DNA from: Candidatus Uhrbacteria bacterium
Lineage (GTDB): Bacteria; Patescibacteriota; Patescibacteriia; UBA9934; GWF2-40-263
DNA length: 15,071 nucleotides
Reading direction: 5' to 3'
Assembly: GCA_003511125.1 (NCBI GenBank)
Contig: DOJV01000027.1
Span: forward strand, 1-15,071
Below the pieces are notes generated by a model. It was not told where the DNA came from, searched no databases, and saw nothing but the letters and a program-made list of their open reading frames with translations. Shown piece by piece: positions 1 through 6,392 of the stretch (the first letter of the stretch is position 1; every line of letters begins with the position of its first letter). The translations under genes were made by a program, and so were the position numbers.

Positions 1-397
1 GGAGGAATTAAGCAACAAAGCCGATTTGAGTTATGAAGTTGTTGGAGCTTGTTTTGAGGCTTATAATGAAGTTGGATTCGGACACAGAGAAAAAATTTAT
101 TACAAAGCCATTGCCATTTGTCTTGAAAAAAGAGGATTAACTTTTATACAACAGAAAAGAATACCTGTGTTTTGTCACGGTAAAAAAGTTGGTGATTATT
201 TAGTTGATTTTTTAATAGGCGATCAAATTATTTTGGAATTAAAAGTTGGCGAAAGATTTAAATTAAATGATTATAAACAATTGAAATCCTATTTAGTTAG
301 TTTTAATAAACCCCTTGGACTATTGGTAAGATTTGGCGAAGATGGAGTTACATACACTCGTATTCTTCCTCCGATCCAAACCACCCCAAATTCGTGA
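1..397 (+). CDS. GxxExxY family protein, PD-(D/E)XK nuclease-like (5' end cut by window edge)
   Basis: The open frame runs into the left edge of the window (first full codon at base 2), so the true start lies outside. A TTG at 26 is possible, but residues before it (EELSNKAD) fit the usual N-terminus of this family. The family signature is visible as GHREKIY (G-x-x-E-x-x-Y), followed by VDFLIGDQ and IILELKV, which match the D...ExK core of PD-(D/E)XK nucleases. The remaining length, about 130 residues, is normal for the family. These proteins are common in Bacteroidota and candidate phyla. Their substrate is not established, and calling this a nuclease rests on the fold motif. The stop codon TGA (395-397) lies inside a small cluster of TTCGTG repeats. 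Confidence 0.85.
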   Translation, partial: EELSNKADLSYEVVGACFEAYNEVGFGHREKIYYKAIAICLEKRGLTFIQQKRIPVFCHGKKVGDYLVDFLIGDQIILELKVGERFKLNDYKQLKSYLVSFNKPLGLLVRFGEDGVTYTRILPPIQTTPNS

Positions 398-421
398 ATT
401 CGTGTAAAAATTCGTGATTCG
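388..421. repeat. Short TTCGTG direct-repeat cluster
   Basis: TTCGTG occurs at about 391, 398 and 411, with a further TTCG just after, within 34 bases of otherwise A/T sequence. The cluster overlaps the last codons and stop of the GxxExxY gene and sits directly upstream of the next gene. I see it only once in the window, so its status as a dispersed repeat is an inference. Confidence 0.4.
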
Positions 422-431
422 TAACAAATAT

Positions 432-1766
432 ATGAAAACCGAACAAAAAAGAGCTCACATCATCGATGTTAACATGGGTTACGGCCACTCTCGTGCCGCT
501 TTTCCGTTGCGCGATCTTTCGTGTGGCGAAATAATTTCGGCCAATGCTTATCGCGGTATTCCAGCAGAAGATAAAAAACTTTGGCGCGAGAGTCGCGAAC
601 TTTATGAAGCGATTTCGCGTCTTAAACCGGTTCCGATGGTGGGGAATTTTCTTTTCGAAGCTTTGGATCGTTGGCAAGAAATTCCGCAATTTTATCCGCG
701 TCGCGATTTGTCAGATTCTAATATTCAACTCAAGCAGATTTATCGTTTGATTGAAAAGCACGAGCTCGGCCGTCACTTGGTCGACAAAATGGCGGAGAAC
801 CCCCTGCCTTTTGTTACGACTTTTTTTATTCCGGCTTTTGCCGCTGAATATTATGATTATCCGGGCGATATTTATTGTATTATCTGCGATGCCGATATTT
901 CTCGAACCTGGGCGCCAATGGATCCAAAAAAATCTCGGATCAAATATTTTGCCAGCAACGGCCGGGTGGTCGAACGACTTAAACTTTACGGCGTACGCGA
1001 GGAAAATATTATTTTGACCGGTTTTCCTTTACCAAAAGAATTGGTTGGTGGTTTAAACGCCGCGGCTCTTAAAGATATGTTTTCCAAAAGGTTAGTTAAT
1101 TTGGATCCGCGAGGAATTTTTCGTTCGCATTACAAACGAACTCTAACCAACGATTTGGGGGCTCGTCGAATGAAAGCTTCTCCCGACCATCCTCTGACTC
1201 TTACTTATATGATCGGCGGCGCCGGCGCTCAACGTTCGTTGGGTGTTCAGGTTTTAAAGAGTTTAAGAAAGGCTATTAAGCGCGAAGAAGTTCATCTCAA
1301 TTTAGTTGCCGGCACTCGTCGTGACGTCGCCACTTATTTTGAAAAAGCCGCGGCCGATCTTGGTATTAAACAACATCAAGGCGACGGTTTGGGGATTCCC
1401 ATGTTCGACTCTCGAAAAAATTATTTCGAAGGTATGAACGAGATTTTGAAAACCACCGATGTTATCTGGACTAAACCGAGCGAAATGTCGTTTTATACCG
1501 GTCTTGGTTTTGCTATTATTATGGCCCCGCCAATTGGTAGTCAAGAAGAATTCAATCGTCTTTGGCTCCAATACATCGGCGGCGGTGTACCGCAAAATGA
1601 TCCGCAATACACCAATGAATGGCTCTTCGACTGGGTTAACTCCGGCGGCATGGCCCGCATGGCCTGGAGTGGTTATGTCGAGGCACCGACGCACGGCACC
1701 TATCGTATTGAGGATGTGGTGCTCGGTCGCAAGAGTGAAATCCATAAGTTGCCGTTGATTGTTTAA
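432..1766 (+). CDS. GT-B fold glycosyltransferase-like protein (MGDG synthase/MurG-like)
   Basis: This is a 444-residue predicted soluble protein. The N-terminal motif VNMGYGHSRAA (about residues 13-23) resembles the glycine-rich GGGHxxAA loop that opens MGDG-synthase and MurG type GT-B enzymes. Mid-protein, ILTGFPLP followed by a second Rossmann-like start (TYMIGGAGAQ) marks the second domain. Near the C-terminus, TKPSEMSFYTGLGFAIIMAPPIGSQEE fits the nucleotide-sugar binding region of these enzymes (a conserved TK..E.. and P..GQEE-like segment). Donor and acceptor cannot be read from the sequence; a lipid or envelope acceptor is a guess from the family. The ATG at 432 is preferred over an in-frame GTG at 414 that sits inside the TTCGTG repeats. 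There is no Shine-Dalgarno site. The next gene starts 6 bases after the stop, so they probably share a transcript. Confidence 0.65.
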   Translation: MKTEQKRAHIIDVNMGYGHSRAAFPLRDLSCGEIISANAYRGIPAEDKKLWRESRELYEAISRLKPVPMVGNFLFEALDRWQEIPQFYPRRDLSDSNIQLKQIYRLIEKHELGRHLVDKMAENPLPFVTTFFIPAFAAEYYDYPGDIYCIICDADISRTWAPMDPKKSRIKYFASNGRVVERLKLYGVREENIILTGFPLPKELVGGLNAAALKDMFSKRLVNLDPRGIFRSHYKRTLTNDLGARRMKASPDHPLTLTYMIGGAGAQRSLGVQVLKSLRKAIKREEVHLNLVAGTRRDVATYFEKAAADLGIKQHQGDGLGIPMFDSRKNYFEGMNEILKTTDVIWTKPSEMSFYTGLGFAIIMAPPIGSQEEFNRLWLQYIGGGVPQNDPQYTNEWLFDWVNSGGMARMAWSGYVEAPTHGTYRIEDVVLGRKSEIHKLPLIV

Positions 1767-1772
1767 AATTTT

Positions 1773-2555
1773 ATGTCCATACCATCAGAACACGGAGTTG
1801 CTCTTCCGGAAACAAAAGTTCAATCGTCTTTTTTCGAACAAGAAGGAATCCGTCATTATGCCGAGCAGGTTCGTCCGGTCGAGCAAGAAGATTTGGAAAA
1901 TCTTCAGATTACTCCGGAAAGCTTGGTTCATGTGGTTCGGCATTTGGTTGGAATTTCGGTCGAGGCTCGAGCTAAATTGATCGGCCAGACTTTTGACGAC
2001 GACGGAGTCGAGCAGGTAATTGACGAGAGTTTTTTGGCGCGGCAGTTAGAGACCGTTGGCTCTAAGTTTCATCCGGTAATTGTTGATCCGGAAAAAATTA
2101 TTGGTTTTTGTCTGGAAAAAATTCGTGTTTTGTTAGATTCTGGCCAGGTTCCAGTTTGGATAAAGAATTCGATATCCAGATGTTTGTTTGCAGATTTTCA
2201 AATAATCGTGAGTCATGGAGAAAAGACAAGATTGGGTATTCCCGAAGGTAACCAGCTCGGAAATTGCGCGTTGATAAAAATTACCCCGGAAATCGCCGAT
2301 CGAGTTACTGTCGAGCAGAGAGGTTACGGCCAATCAGTGGATAATATTAAAGTTAATGTTGTTCGCGGAGTCGAACCGCCGTTAACCGATGTTTTGGTTT
2401 TTACTTTAAAAAAGTCGGCCGACGATCAACCGCCGGTTTTCCATACGGCTTATACCGGTATTTTAACCGTTCCGTTGCCCAGACCTTCTGATCAGTTTCC
2501 GGAAGAACTTGCTTATAATCAAGATTGGTGGAGTCAATACGCTTTTGTAAAATAA
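1773..2555 (+). CDS. Unrecognised soluble protein, 260 residues
   Basis: I do not recognise this protein. It has no signal peptide or membrane segment. The N-terminal third is acidic with helical character (repeated EQ/EE pairs). The middle (about residues 105-145) contains FCLEKIRVLLDSGQVPVWI. The C-terminal part is rich in beta-type segments and ends with a distinctive stretch containing FHTAYTGILTVPLPRP, then AYNQDWWSQYAFVK. The aromatic-rich tail looks like a conserved family signature, but I cannot name it. It starts 6 bases after the upstream glycosyltransferase-like gene with no Shine-Dalgarno site, so it is probably translated from the same message. It is followed 25 bases later by a strong hairpin that would end that transcript. 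Confidence 0.7.
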   Translation: MSIPSEHGVALPETKVQSSFFEQEGIRHYAEQVRPVEQEDLENLQITPESLVHVVRHLVGISVEARAKLIGQTFDDDGVEQVIDESFLARQLETVGSKFHPVIVDPEKIIGFCLEKIRVLLDSGQVPVWIKNSISRCLFADFQIIVSHGEKTRLGIPEGNQLGNCALIKITPEIADRVTVEQRGYGQSVDNIKVNVVRGVEPPLTDVLVFTLKKSADDQPPVFHTAYTGILTVPLPRPSDQFPEELAYNQDWWSQYAFVK

Positions 2556-2580
2556 CTTGCGAGTTTAAGTTGAAGAGTTG

Positions 2581-2619
2581 AAAATTAAAGATCGGCTATT
2601 CCTGCCGATCTTTAATTTT
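2581..2619 (+). terminator. 16-bp perfect hairpin, probable terminator
   Basis: AAAATTAAAGATCGGC (2581-2596) pairs perfectly with GCCGATCTTTAATTTT (2604-2619) around a 7-base loop. The A-rich left arm and T-rich right arm let it work in either direction. It lies 25 bases after the stop at 2555 and ahead of the extended -10 element at 2631. It also covers the first codons of the longest possible frame of the next gene (TTG at 2578), which argues that this start is not used. Confidence 0.8.
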
Positions 2620-2630
2620 ATTGGCTGGCG

Positions 2631-2639
2631 TGCTAAAAT
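2631..2639 (+). promoter_or_regulatory. Extended -10 promoter (TGCTAAAAT)
   Basis: TGC followed by TAAAAT (hexamer 2634-2639) is an extended -10 element placed just after the hairpin. No convincing -35 is seen at the usual distance. Transcription would start around 2645-2648, only a few bases before the ATG at 2650, so the message would be nearly leaderless. Confidence 0.55.
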
Positions 2640-2649
2640 ATTTGGCGAT

Positions 2650-4221
2650 ATGGAAGAAGCCTATTTAAAAGCCTTTTTGGCGACGATTGCCAGATCTCAG
2701 GCCCCTAAAGAAACCAAAGAAAACGAAACCATTTCGGTTAGCGAAACCGTTTCGGCCGCGGCCAGTGTTTACGAAAATGTTCGTAATGCTTTGGAGTACG
2801 ATGAAGAACATTTGTTGCGTCGTAACGCCATTCGACGAATTTTAAAACGTCGTTTCGGCGAGGAAGATGTAATTTCTTTGTCTTCTGATTTGTTGCATGA
2901 ACTTATTTGGGCGCGTTATTTACCGAACAATGCCGTACCCACAAAAACTCTCGACGAAGTGGCCGCGATTTTAAGAAAATTTCAACCATTGTTTGTTCAG
3001 GCCGAGGAAGCCGGAAAAAATACTCATCATTTTAATCTTTGGTTACTCGATGTTCTTTCAACCGAAATCGAATATAAACTTTCCCCGCCTTTGGTTGAAG
3101 AAGGTCTGGTGGGTTTGGTTTATCAAAATATTAAAAGTCGGTTAGAATGGGCGACTTCTCAAATCAAACCCGAAGACCGCGAACTTCAACTTTATGTGGC
3201 TGTTCACCGAGCGGTTTTAAAATCCAATCGGGCGACTTTGCGTTATCGAGTTTTTGTTTTGTATTTCCCCGATTGGTCCAAGGCGCCAACATCGGAATTG
3301 GTCGAACACGTGGCCGGGCGTTTGCCGCAAATTATCGAAACTGTCGAAAACCAACTCAACCATTCTTCGGGCGAACGTTTGTTTCGTTTTGTTCGTCAGC
3401 GTTCGGTGGCTTTTACGATTTTGCGAGACGTTTGCGAAAAACATTCCGGCGATATCGAAGACATTTTGTCCGACGAAAAAAGATTTCGCCAAGCCGTGGC
3501 CGAGGCCGCGGCCATTCGTTATGATAAATTCCGAGTTCGAGTACACCGCAGTATTATTCGGGCGATTGTTTTTATCTTGTTTACCAAATCGATTTTGGCC
3601 TTATTGGTCGAGTTGCCTTTTGATCGTTTGGTAGCCAAAGATTCCAGCTGGACTCCGCTTTTAACCAATATTTTGTTTCACCCTTTGGTTTTGGCGGTTA
3701 TCGGTTTAACCGTTCATATTCCGGAAAAGAAAAATACCGAACTTTTGTTTGCCGAACTTCAGTCGGTTTTGGGTTTGGATAAGGTTAAAATTTTACGTTT
3801 CTCGCAGCGTCGACCTTGGGCTAAAGGCGGTATGGGTATACTTTTTGCCACTTTGTATTCTTTGGCTTTATTGCTTTTTGTTGGCATTGTTTCTTATATT
3901 TTACACTCGTTTGATTTTAGTATTGTCTCCATTTTCTTTTTCTTGTTTTTCTTGTCTTTGGTTACTTTCTTCGGTTTCAAAATTCGCGGCAGTCGTCGGG
4001 AACTGGTTATGACCGAAGGTACCGGCGGTTGGGGTAGTGCGCTTTTTGATATTTTCTTTTTACCGGTTGTGCGCACCGGCCGCTGGATTAGCATTCGTGC
4101 CCCGCGAGTAAATATTTTATTATTCTTTCTAGATTTTATTATTGAAGCGCCGTTTAAAGCCGCCATTAAGTTAATCGAAGGTTGGCTGGCCTTTTTGCGA
4201 GAAAAGAAAGAAGAGATTTAG
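2650..4221 (+). CDS. Unrecognised multi-pass membrane protein, 523 residues
   Basis: I chose ATG 2650 over the upstream TTG 2578, because the 72 bases between them are occupied by a terminator-like hairpin and an extended -10 element. The first ~300 residues are hydrophilic and helical, with many charged residues, and look cytoplasmic. They include a Ser/Thr/Glu-rich stretch near residues 18-38. About four hydrophobic segments follow, at roughly residues 303-325, 338-356, 395-417 and 422-445, with a further hydrophobic helix near 487-502. I see no catalytic or transport motif and do not recognise the family. The gene has its own promoter and is followed directly by the first large repeat element, so it is likely monocistronic. 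Confidence 0.75.
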   Translation: MEEAYLKAFLATIARSQAPKETKENETISVSETVSAAASVYENVRNALEYDEEHLLRRNAIRRILKRRFGEEDVISLSSDLLHELIWARYLPNNAVPTKTLDEVAAILRKFQPLFVQAEEAGKNTHHFNLWLLDVLSTEIEYKLSPPLVEEGLVGLVYQNIKSRLEWATSQIKPEDRELQLYVAVHRAVLKSNRATLRYRVFVLYFPDWSKAPTSELVEHVAGRLPQIIETVENQLNHSSGERLFRFVRQRSVAFTILRDVCEKHSGDIEDILSDEKRFRQAVAEAAAIRYDKFRVRVHRSIIRAIVFILFTKSILALLVELPFDRLVAKDSSWTPLLTNILFHPLVLAVIGLTVHIPEKKNTELLFAELQSVLGLDKVKILRFSQRRPWAKGGMGILFATLYSLALLLFVGIVSYILHSFDFSIVSIFFFLFFLSLVTFFGFKIRGSRRELVMTEGTGGWGSALFDIFFLPVVRTGRWISIRAPRVNILLFFLDFIIEAPFKAAIKLIEGWLAFLREKKEEI

Positions 4222-4239
4222 GTAGAGGAGTAGAACCGG

Positions 4240-4252
4240 CTTCGTGGCGAAG
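4240..4252. repeat. End hairpin A of repeat element copy 1
   Basis: CTTCG-TGG-CGAAG forms a 5-bp stem with a 3-base loop, 19 bases after the preceding stop codon. The reverse complement of this motif bounds copy 2 at 6349-6361. Confidence 0.85.
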
Positions 4253-4350
4253 TCTTGTGGGAGGTGTAGAAGGCGTAGAAATCGTAGAAATCGTAGAAGA
4301 CGTAGAGGGTAGAAGACGTAGAGGGTAGAAGGCGTAGAAATCGTAGAAGG

Positions 4351-4391
4351 CGTAGAAATCGTAAAAGCCGTAAATATCTACGCTTTCTACG
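4351..4391. repeat. Conserved core of repeat element copy 1 (strand-switch point)
   Basis: These 41 bases are identical to the reverse complement of 6176-6216. The core holds the point at which GTAGAA units give way to TTCTAC units, with the degenerate units GTAAAAGCC and GTAAATATC at the centre. Identity continues with only two mismatches over 4342-4421. Confidence 0.9.
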
Positions 4392-4442
4392 TTTTCTACG
4401 AGGCCCCAGGCCGATTCTACGTTTTCTACGTTTTCTACAAAA

Positions 4443-4455
4443 CCTCGCCACGAGG
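4443..4455. repeat. End hairpin B of repeat element copy 1
   Basis: CCTCG-CCA-CGAGG, a 5-bp stem with a 3-base loop, lies 32 bases before the ATG of the glycoside hydrolase gene. The 36 bases 4420-4455 are identical to the reverse complement of 6041-6076. Confidence 0.85.
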
Positions 4456-4487
4456 CCGATTCTACGTCCCCACTTCCTTAACTAACT

Positions 4488-5468
4488 ATGAAGATTAGAA
4501 TTCGAACAGTGATAATTTTTTTATTTTTTTTGTTGGCCCTGATCGGATTCTTTTTTTGTTTGGAAAAGTGGTTTAGTCCAAGTCAACCGGAATTCGGAGT
4601 AACTTTTAGTTCTCTTTATTCCGAAAAATTAGGGCTTAATCCGCAAGAGACTTATTTGGCCTTGCTTCATGATTTGCAAATAAAAAAAATTCGTCTGCCA
4701 ATTTACTGGTCGGAAATCGAGCCACTTCCGGGTGAATTCGATTGGCAAATGACGGATTTTTTTGTGGCCGAGGCCGAAAAAAGCGGTGTTAATTTGACTT
4801 TAGCGATTGGTCGTAAAGTACCTCGATGGCCGGAGTGTTTTATTCCGGATTGGGCCGAAGCATTGGAGTACAACCAAGGTCAAGACGCGGTTTTAAACAT
4901 GGAACAAAAAGTTGTCGAACGCTATAAAAACAGTCCGGCAGTCGAACGCTGGCAGGTAGAAAACGAACCGTTTTTTCCTTTTGGAATTTGTCCGGCGCCT
5001 GATAAAGATTTTTTCTTAGAAGAAGTAGCTTTGGTCCACGAACTCGACAATCGACCGATTGTGGTTACGGTGAGCGGGGAAATGGATCCTTGGATTTTGA
5101 ACGCTTTGTCTGGTGATGTTTTGGGTGTTTCCATGTATCGCCTGAGTTGGAACGGGGCTTTGGGGCTTTTTCCGTTTCCTTTTGTGCCGTCAATTTATCG
5201 AGCGAGGTCTTGGCTAACTGGTTTTTTTGTCGACCAAGTCATAGTTTCTGAATTGCAAGCCGAACCCTGGTTTGTAAAACCAATCGAAGAATTAACTTCA
5301 ACAGAAAGAGCCACGGCTTTTACGGCCGAGGATTTAAAAAATAATTTAGAGTTTGCCAGACAGTCGGGCTTTTCTGAAGTTTATCTTTGGGGCGCTGAAT
5401 GGTGGTACGCCGAAAAATTAGAGGGCCGTGACGAACTTTGGGAAACCGCTAAAAAATTTATTAAATAA
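4488..5468 (+). CDS. Membrane-anchored clan GH-A glycoside hydrolase-like protein
   Basis: The protein has 326 residues. An N-terminal hydrophobic helix (about residues 8-25, after MKIRIR) acts as a signal anchor and places the domain outside the membrane. The rest reads as a TIM-barrel hydrolase: KIRLPIYWSEIEP (about 66-78) is the typical strand-2 segment, QVENEP (156-161) carries the Asn-Glu pair of clan GH-A with Glu160 as likely acid/base, VSELQAEPW has Glu255 as likely nucleophile, and LWGAEWWY near the end is the strand-8 aromatic platform. The substrate is unknown; a beta-linked glycan of the envelope or surroundings is an inference. There is no Shine-Dalgarno site. It lies directly after repeat element copy 1 and is followed after 4 bases by a methyltransferase, with which it forms a cassette. 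Confidence 0.75.
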   Translation: MKIRIRTVIIFLFFLLALIGFFFCLEKWFSPSQPEFGVTFSSLYSEKLGLNPQETYLALLHDLQIKKIRLPIYWSEIEPLPGEFDWQMTDFFVAEAEKSGVNLTLAIGRKVPRWPECFIPDWAEALEYNQGQDAVLNMEQKVVERYKNSPAVERWQVENEPFFPFGICPAPDKDFFLEEVALVHELDNRPIVVTVSGEMDPWILNALSGDVLGVSMYRLSWNGALGLFPFPFVPSIYRARSWLTGFFVDQVIVSELQAEPWFVKPIEELTSTERATAFTAEDLKNNLEFARQSGFSEVYLWGAEWWYAEKLEGRDELWETAKKFIK

Positions 5469-5472
5469 TTTT

Positions 5473-6018
5473 ATGTATACCTTGTTGCTCGTTCTTTTAG
5501 TTTTTATTCAACTTTTGTTGCTTTTCGCTTTGTTTTTTTTGGTTACCATGATGGCCACAGCTTTGTTTGGCGTGCCTTGGGTGCCGACCAGAGACCGAAT
5601 TGGCAAAAAAATGTTTGAATTAGCCGAATTAAAATCCGGAGAAACCGTAGTTGATTTCGGTTGCGGCGACGGTTCGTTGCTTTTAACGGCCGTTAAAAAA
5701 TTCGGCGCGGCCAAAGGTATTGGTTATGAAATTCATCCGGGTATTCGTTGGATTGGTTTACTGCGAGCCAGAATAGCCGGGGTTTCCGACAAAATCGATT
5801 TACAGGGCGGAAATTTTTTCAAAGTCGAATTACCCAAAGCCGATGTTGTGGCCACTTATTTGTTTCCGGAAACCCAGGCCAAACTTGAACCTTTGCTCAA
5901 AAAATATTATCCTTCTGGTACCCGAGTCGTTTCTCGCACCTTTCGCTATCCAAGTTTGTTACTTATTAAAACCAGCGAAGCCCATGGTGAGAAACTATAT
6001 TTGTATAAATTGCCGTAA
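5473..6018 (+). CDS. Membrane-anchored class I SAM-dependent methyltransferase (FAM173/ATPSCKMT-like)
   Basis: The protein has 181 residues. Residues 3-33 are one long hydrophobic segment and act as a membrane anchor. VPWVPTRDRI precedes the SAM-binding motif I VVDFGCGDG (59-67), with acidic Glu86 in GYEIHP at the end of strand 2. The sequence DVVATYLFPETQAKLEP (about 124-140) fits the post-motif region. The arrangement of anchor, VPT motif, DxGxGDG and YE.(N/H)P strongly recalls the FAM173/ATPSCKMT lysine methyltransferases, which act on membrane proteins in mitochondria. The bacterial substrate is not known. I use ATG 5473; an upstream in-frame ATG at 5428 would overlap the hydrolase gene by 41 bases. 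Spacing to the hydrolase stop is 4 bases, so they are very likely co-transcribed. Confidence 0.8.
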   Translation: MYTLLLVLLVFIQLLLLFALFFLVTMMATALFGVPWVPTRDRIGKKMFELAELKSGETVVDFGCGDGSLLLTAVKKFGAAKGIGYEIHPGIRWIGLLRARIAGVSDKIDLQGGNFFKVELPKADVVATYLFPETQAKLEPLLKKYYPSGTRVVSRTFRYPSLLLIKTSEAHGEKLYLYKLP

Positions 6019-6030
6019 AAGTGTAAAATC

Positions 6031-6053
6031 GGTCTGTCGACCTCGTGGCGAGG
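6031..6053. repeat. End hairpins B of repeat element copy 2
   Basis: GGTC-TGTC-GACC (6031-6042) and CCTCG-TGG-CGAGG (6041-6053) overlap by two bases, so only one can form fully at a time. The first is the same hairpin as GGCC-TGTT-GGCC further in, with a compensatory pair change. The second matches the end of copy 1 in reverse complement. Confidence 0.8.
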
Positions 6054-6092
6054 TTTTGTAGAAAACGTAGAAAACGTAGAAATCGTAGAATC

Positions 6093-6165
6093 GGCCTGTT
6101 GGCCTCGTAGAAAACGTAGAATCGGCCTGTTGGCCTCGTAGAAATCGTAGAATCGGCCTGGGGCC
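6093..6165. repeat. Three GGCC hairpin units inside repeat element copy 2
   Basis: GGCC-TGTT-GGCC occurs at 6093-6104 and 6124-6135, and GGCC-TGG-GGCC at 6155-6165. Each is preceded by GTAGAATC and followed by TCGTAGAA, giving a spacing of 31 bases. The third matches the single copy at 4402-4412 in reverse complement. Confidence 0.85.
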
Positions 6166-6175
6166 TCGTAGAAAT

Positions 6176-6216
6176 CGTAGAAAGCGTAGATATTTACGGC
6201 TTTTACGATTTCTACG
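6176..6216. repeat. Conserved core of repeat element copy 2
   Basis: This is the exact reverse complement of 4351-4391 over 41 bases and contains the point where GTAGAA units give way to TTCTAC units. Confidence 0.9.
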
Positions 6217-6348
6217 TCTTCTACGTCTTCTACGATTTCTACGCCTTCTACCCTCTACGCCTTCTATGATTTCTACGCCTTCTACCCTCTACGTCTTCTA
6301 CGCCTTCTACCCTCTACGTCTTCTACGATTTCTACGTTTTCTACGAGT

Positions 6349-6361
6349 CTTCGCCACGAAG
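6349..6361. repeat. End hairpin A of repeat element copy 2
   Basis: CTTCG-CCA-CGAAG is the reverse complement of the motif at 4240-4252 and lies 31 bases before the ATG of the exonuclease gene. That spacing nearly equals the distance from the copy 1 end to its downstream ATG. Confidence 0.85.
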
Positions 6362-6392
6362 CCGATTTTACCCTACCCCATCCAACCCAACT

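Larger units (their letters stand above)
4222..4466. repeat. Inverted GTAGAANNC repeat element, copy 1
   Basis: The entire gap between the stop at 4221 and the ATG at 4488 is made of short degenerate units. From about 4256 to 4379 the units read GTAGAA followed by GGC, ATC or GAC (9 bases), mixed with shorter GTAGAGG units; I count about 13. From about 4380 onward the same units appear on the opposite strand (TTCTACG), so the element can fold back on itself. It is bounded by hairpin CTTCG-TGG-CGAAG at 4240-4252 and hairpin CCTCG-CCA-CGAGG at 4443-4455. An internal GGCC-CCA-GGCC hairpin lies at 4402-4412. The 7-base units break any reading frame, so it is not coding. Copy 2 at 6019-6371 is its reverse complement in layout. 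Confidence 0.92.
6019..6371. repeat. Inverted GTAGAANNC repeat element, copy 2 (opposite orientation)
   Basis: This element fills the gap between the methyltransferase stop and the exonuclease start. Read on the + strand, it begins with hairpin CCTCG-TGG-CGAGG (6041-6053), runs through GTAGAA units with three GGCC hairpins, switches strand at the core (6176-6216), continues with about 18 TTCTAC-type units and ends at CTTCG-CCA-CGAAG (6349-6361). This is the reverse complement of copy 1. It is longer than copy 1 because it has extra units carrying GGCCTGTTGGCC and more 9-base units in the right arm. One unit has a point change (CTTCTATGA near 6264), as expected of a decaying array. Confidence 0.92.

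Noticed and set aside
403..411. TGTAAAAAT as an extended -10 for the gene at 432
   Set aside because: The hexamer would be AAAAAT, a weak match, and no -35 is evident; it lies within the TTCGTG repeats.
4218..4451. Minus-strand Arg/Leu-rich open frame across repeat copy 1
   Set aside because: It is translation of the repeat units themselves; low complexity and no start context. The 7-base units shift the repeat frame.
4222..6371. CRISPR array
   Set aside because: The GTAGAANNC units are 7-9 bases with almost no spacer, vary in sequence and reverse strand mid-array. There are no unique spacers of constant length and no cas genes.
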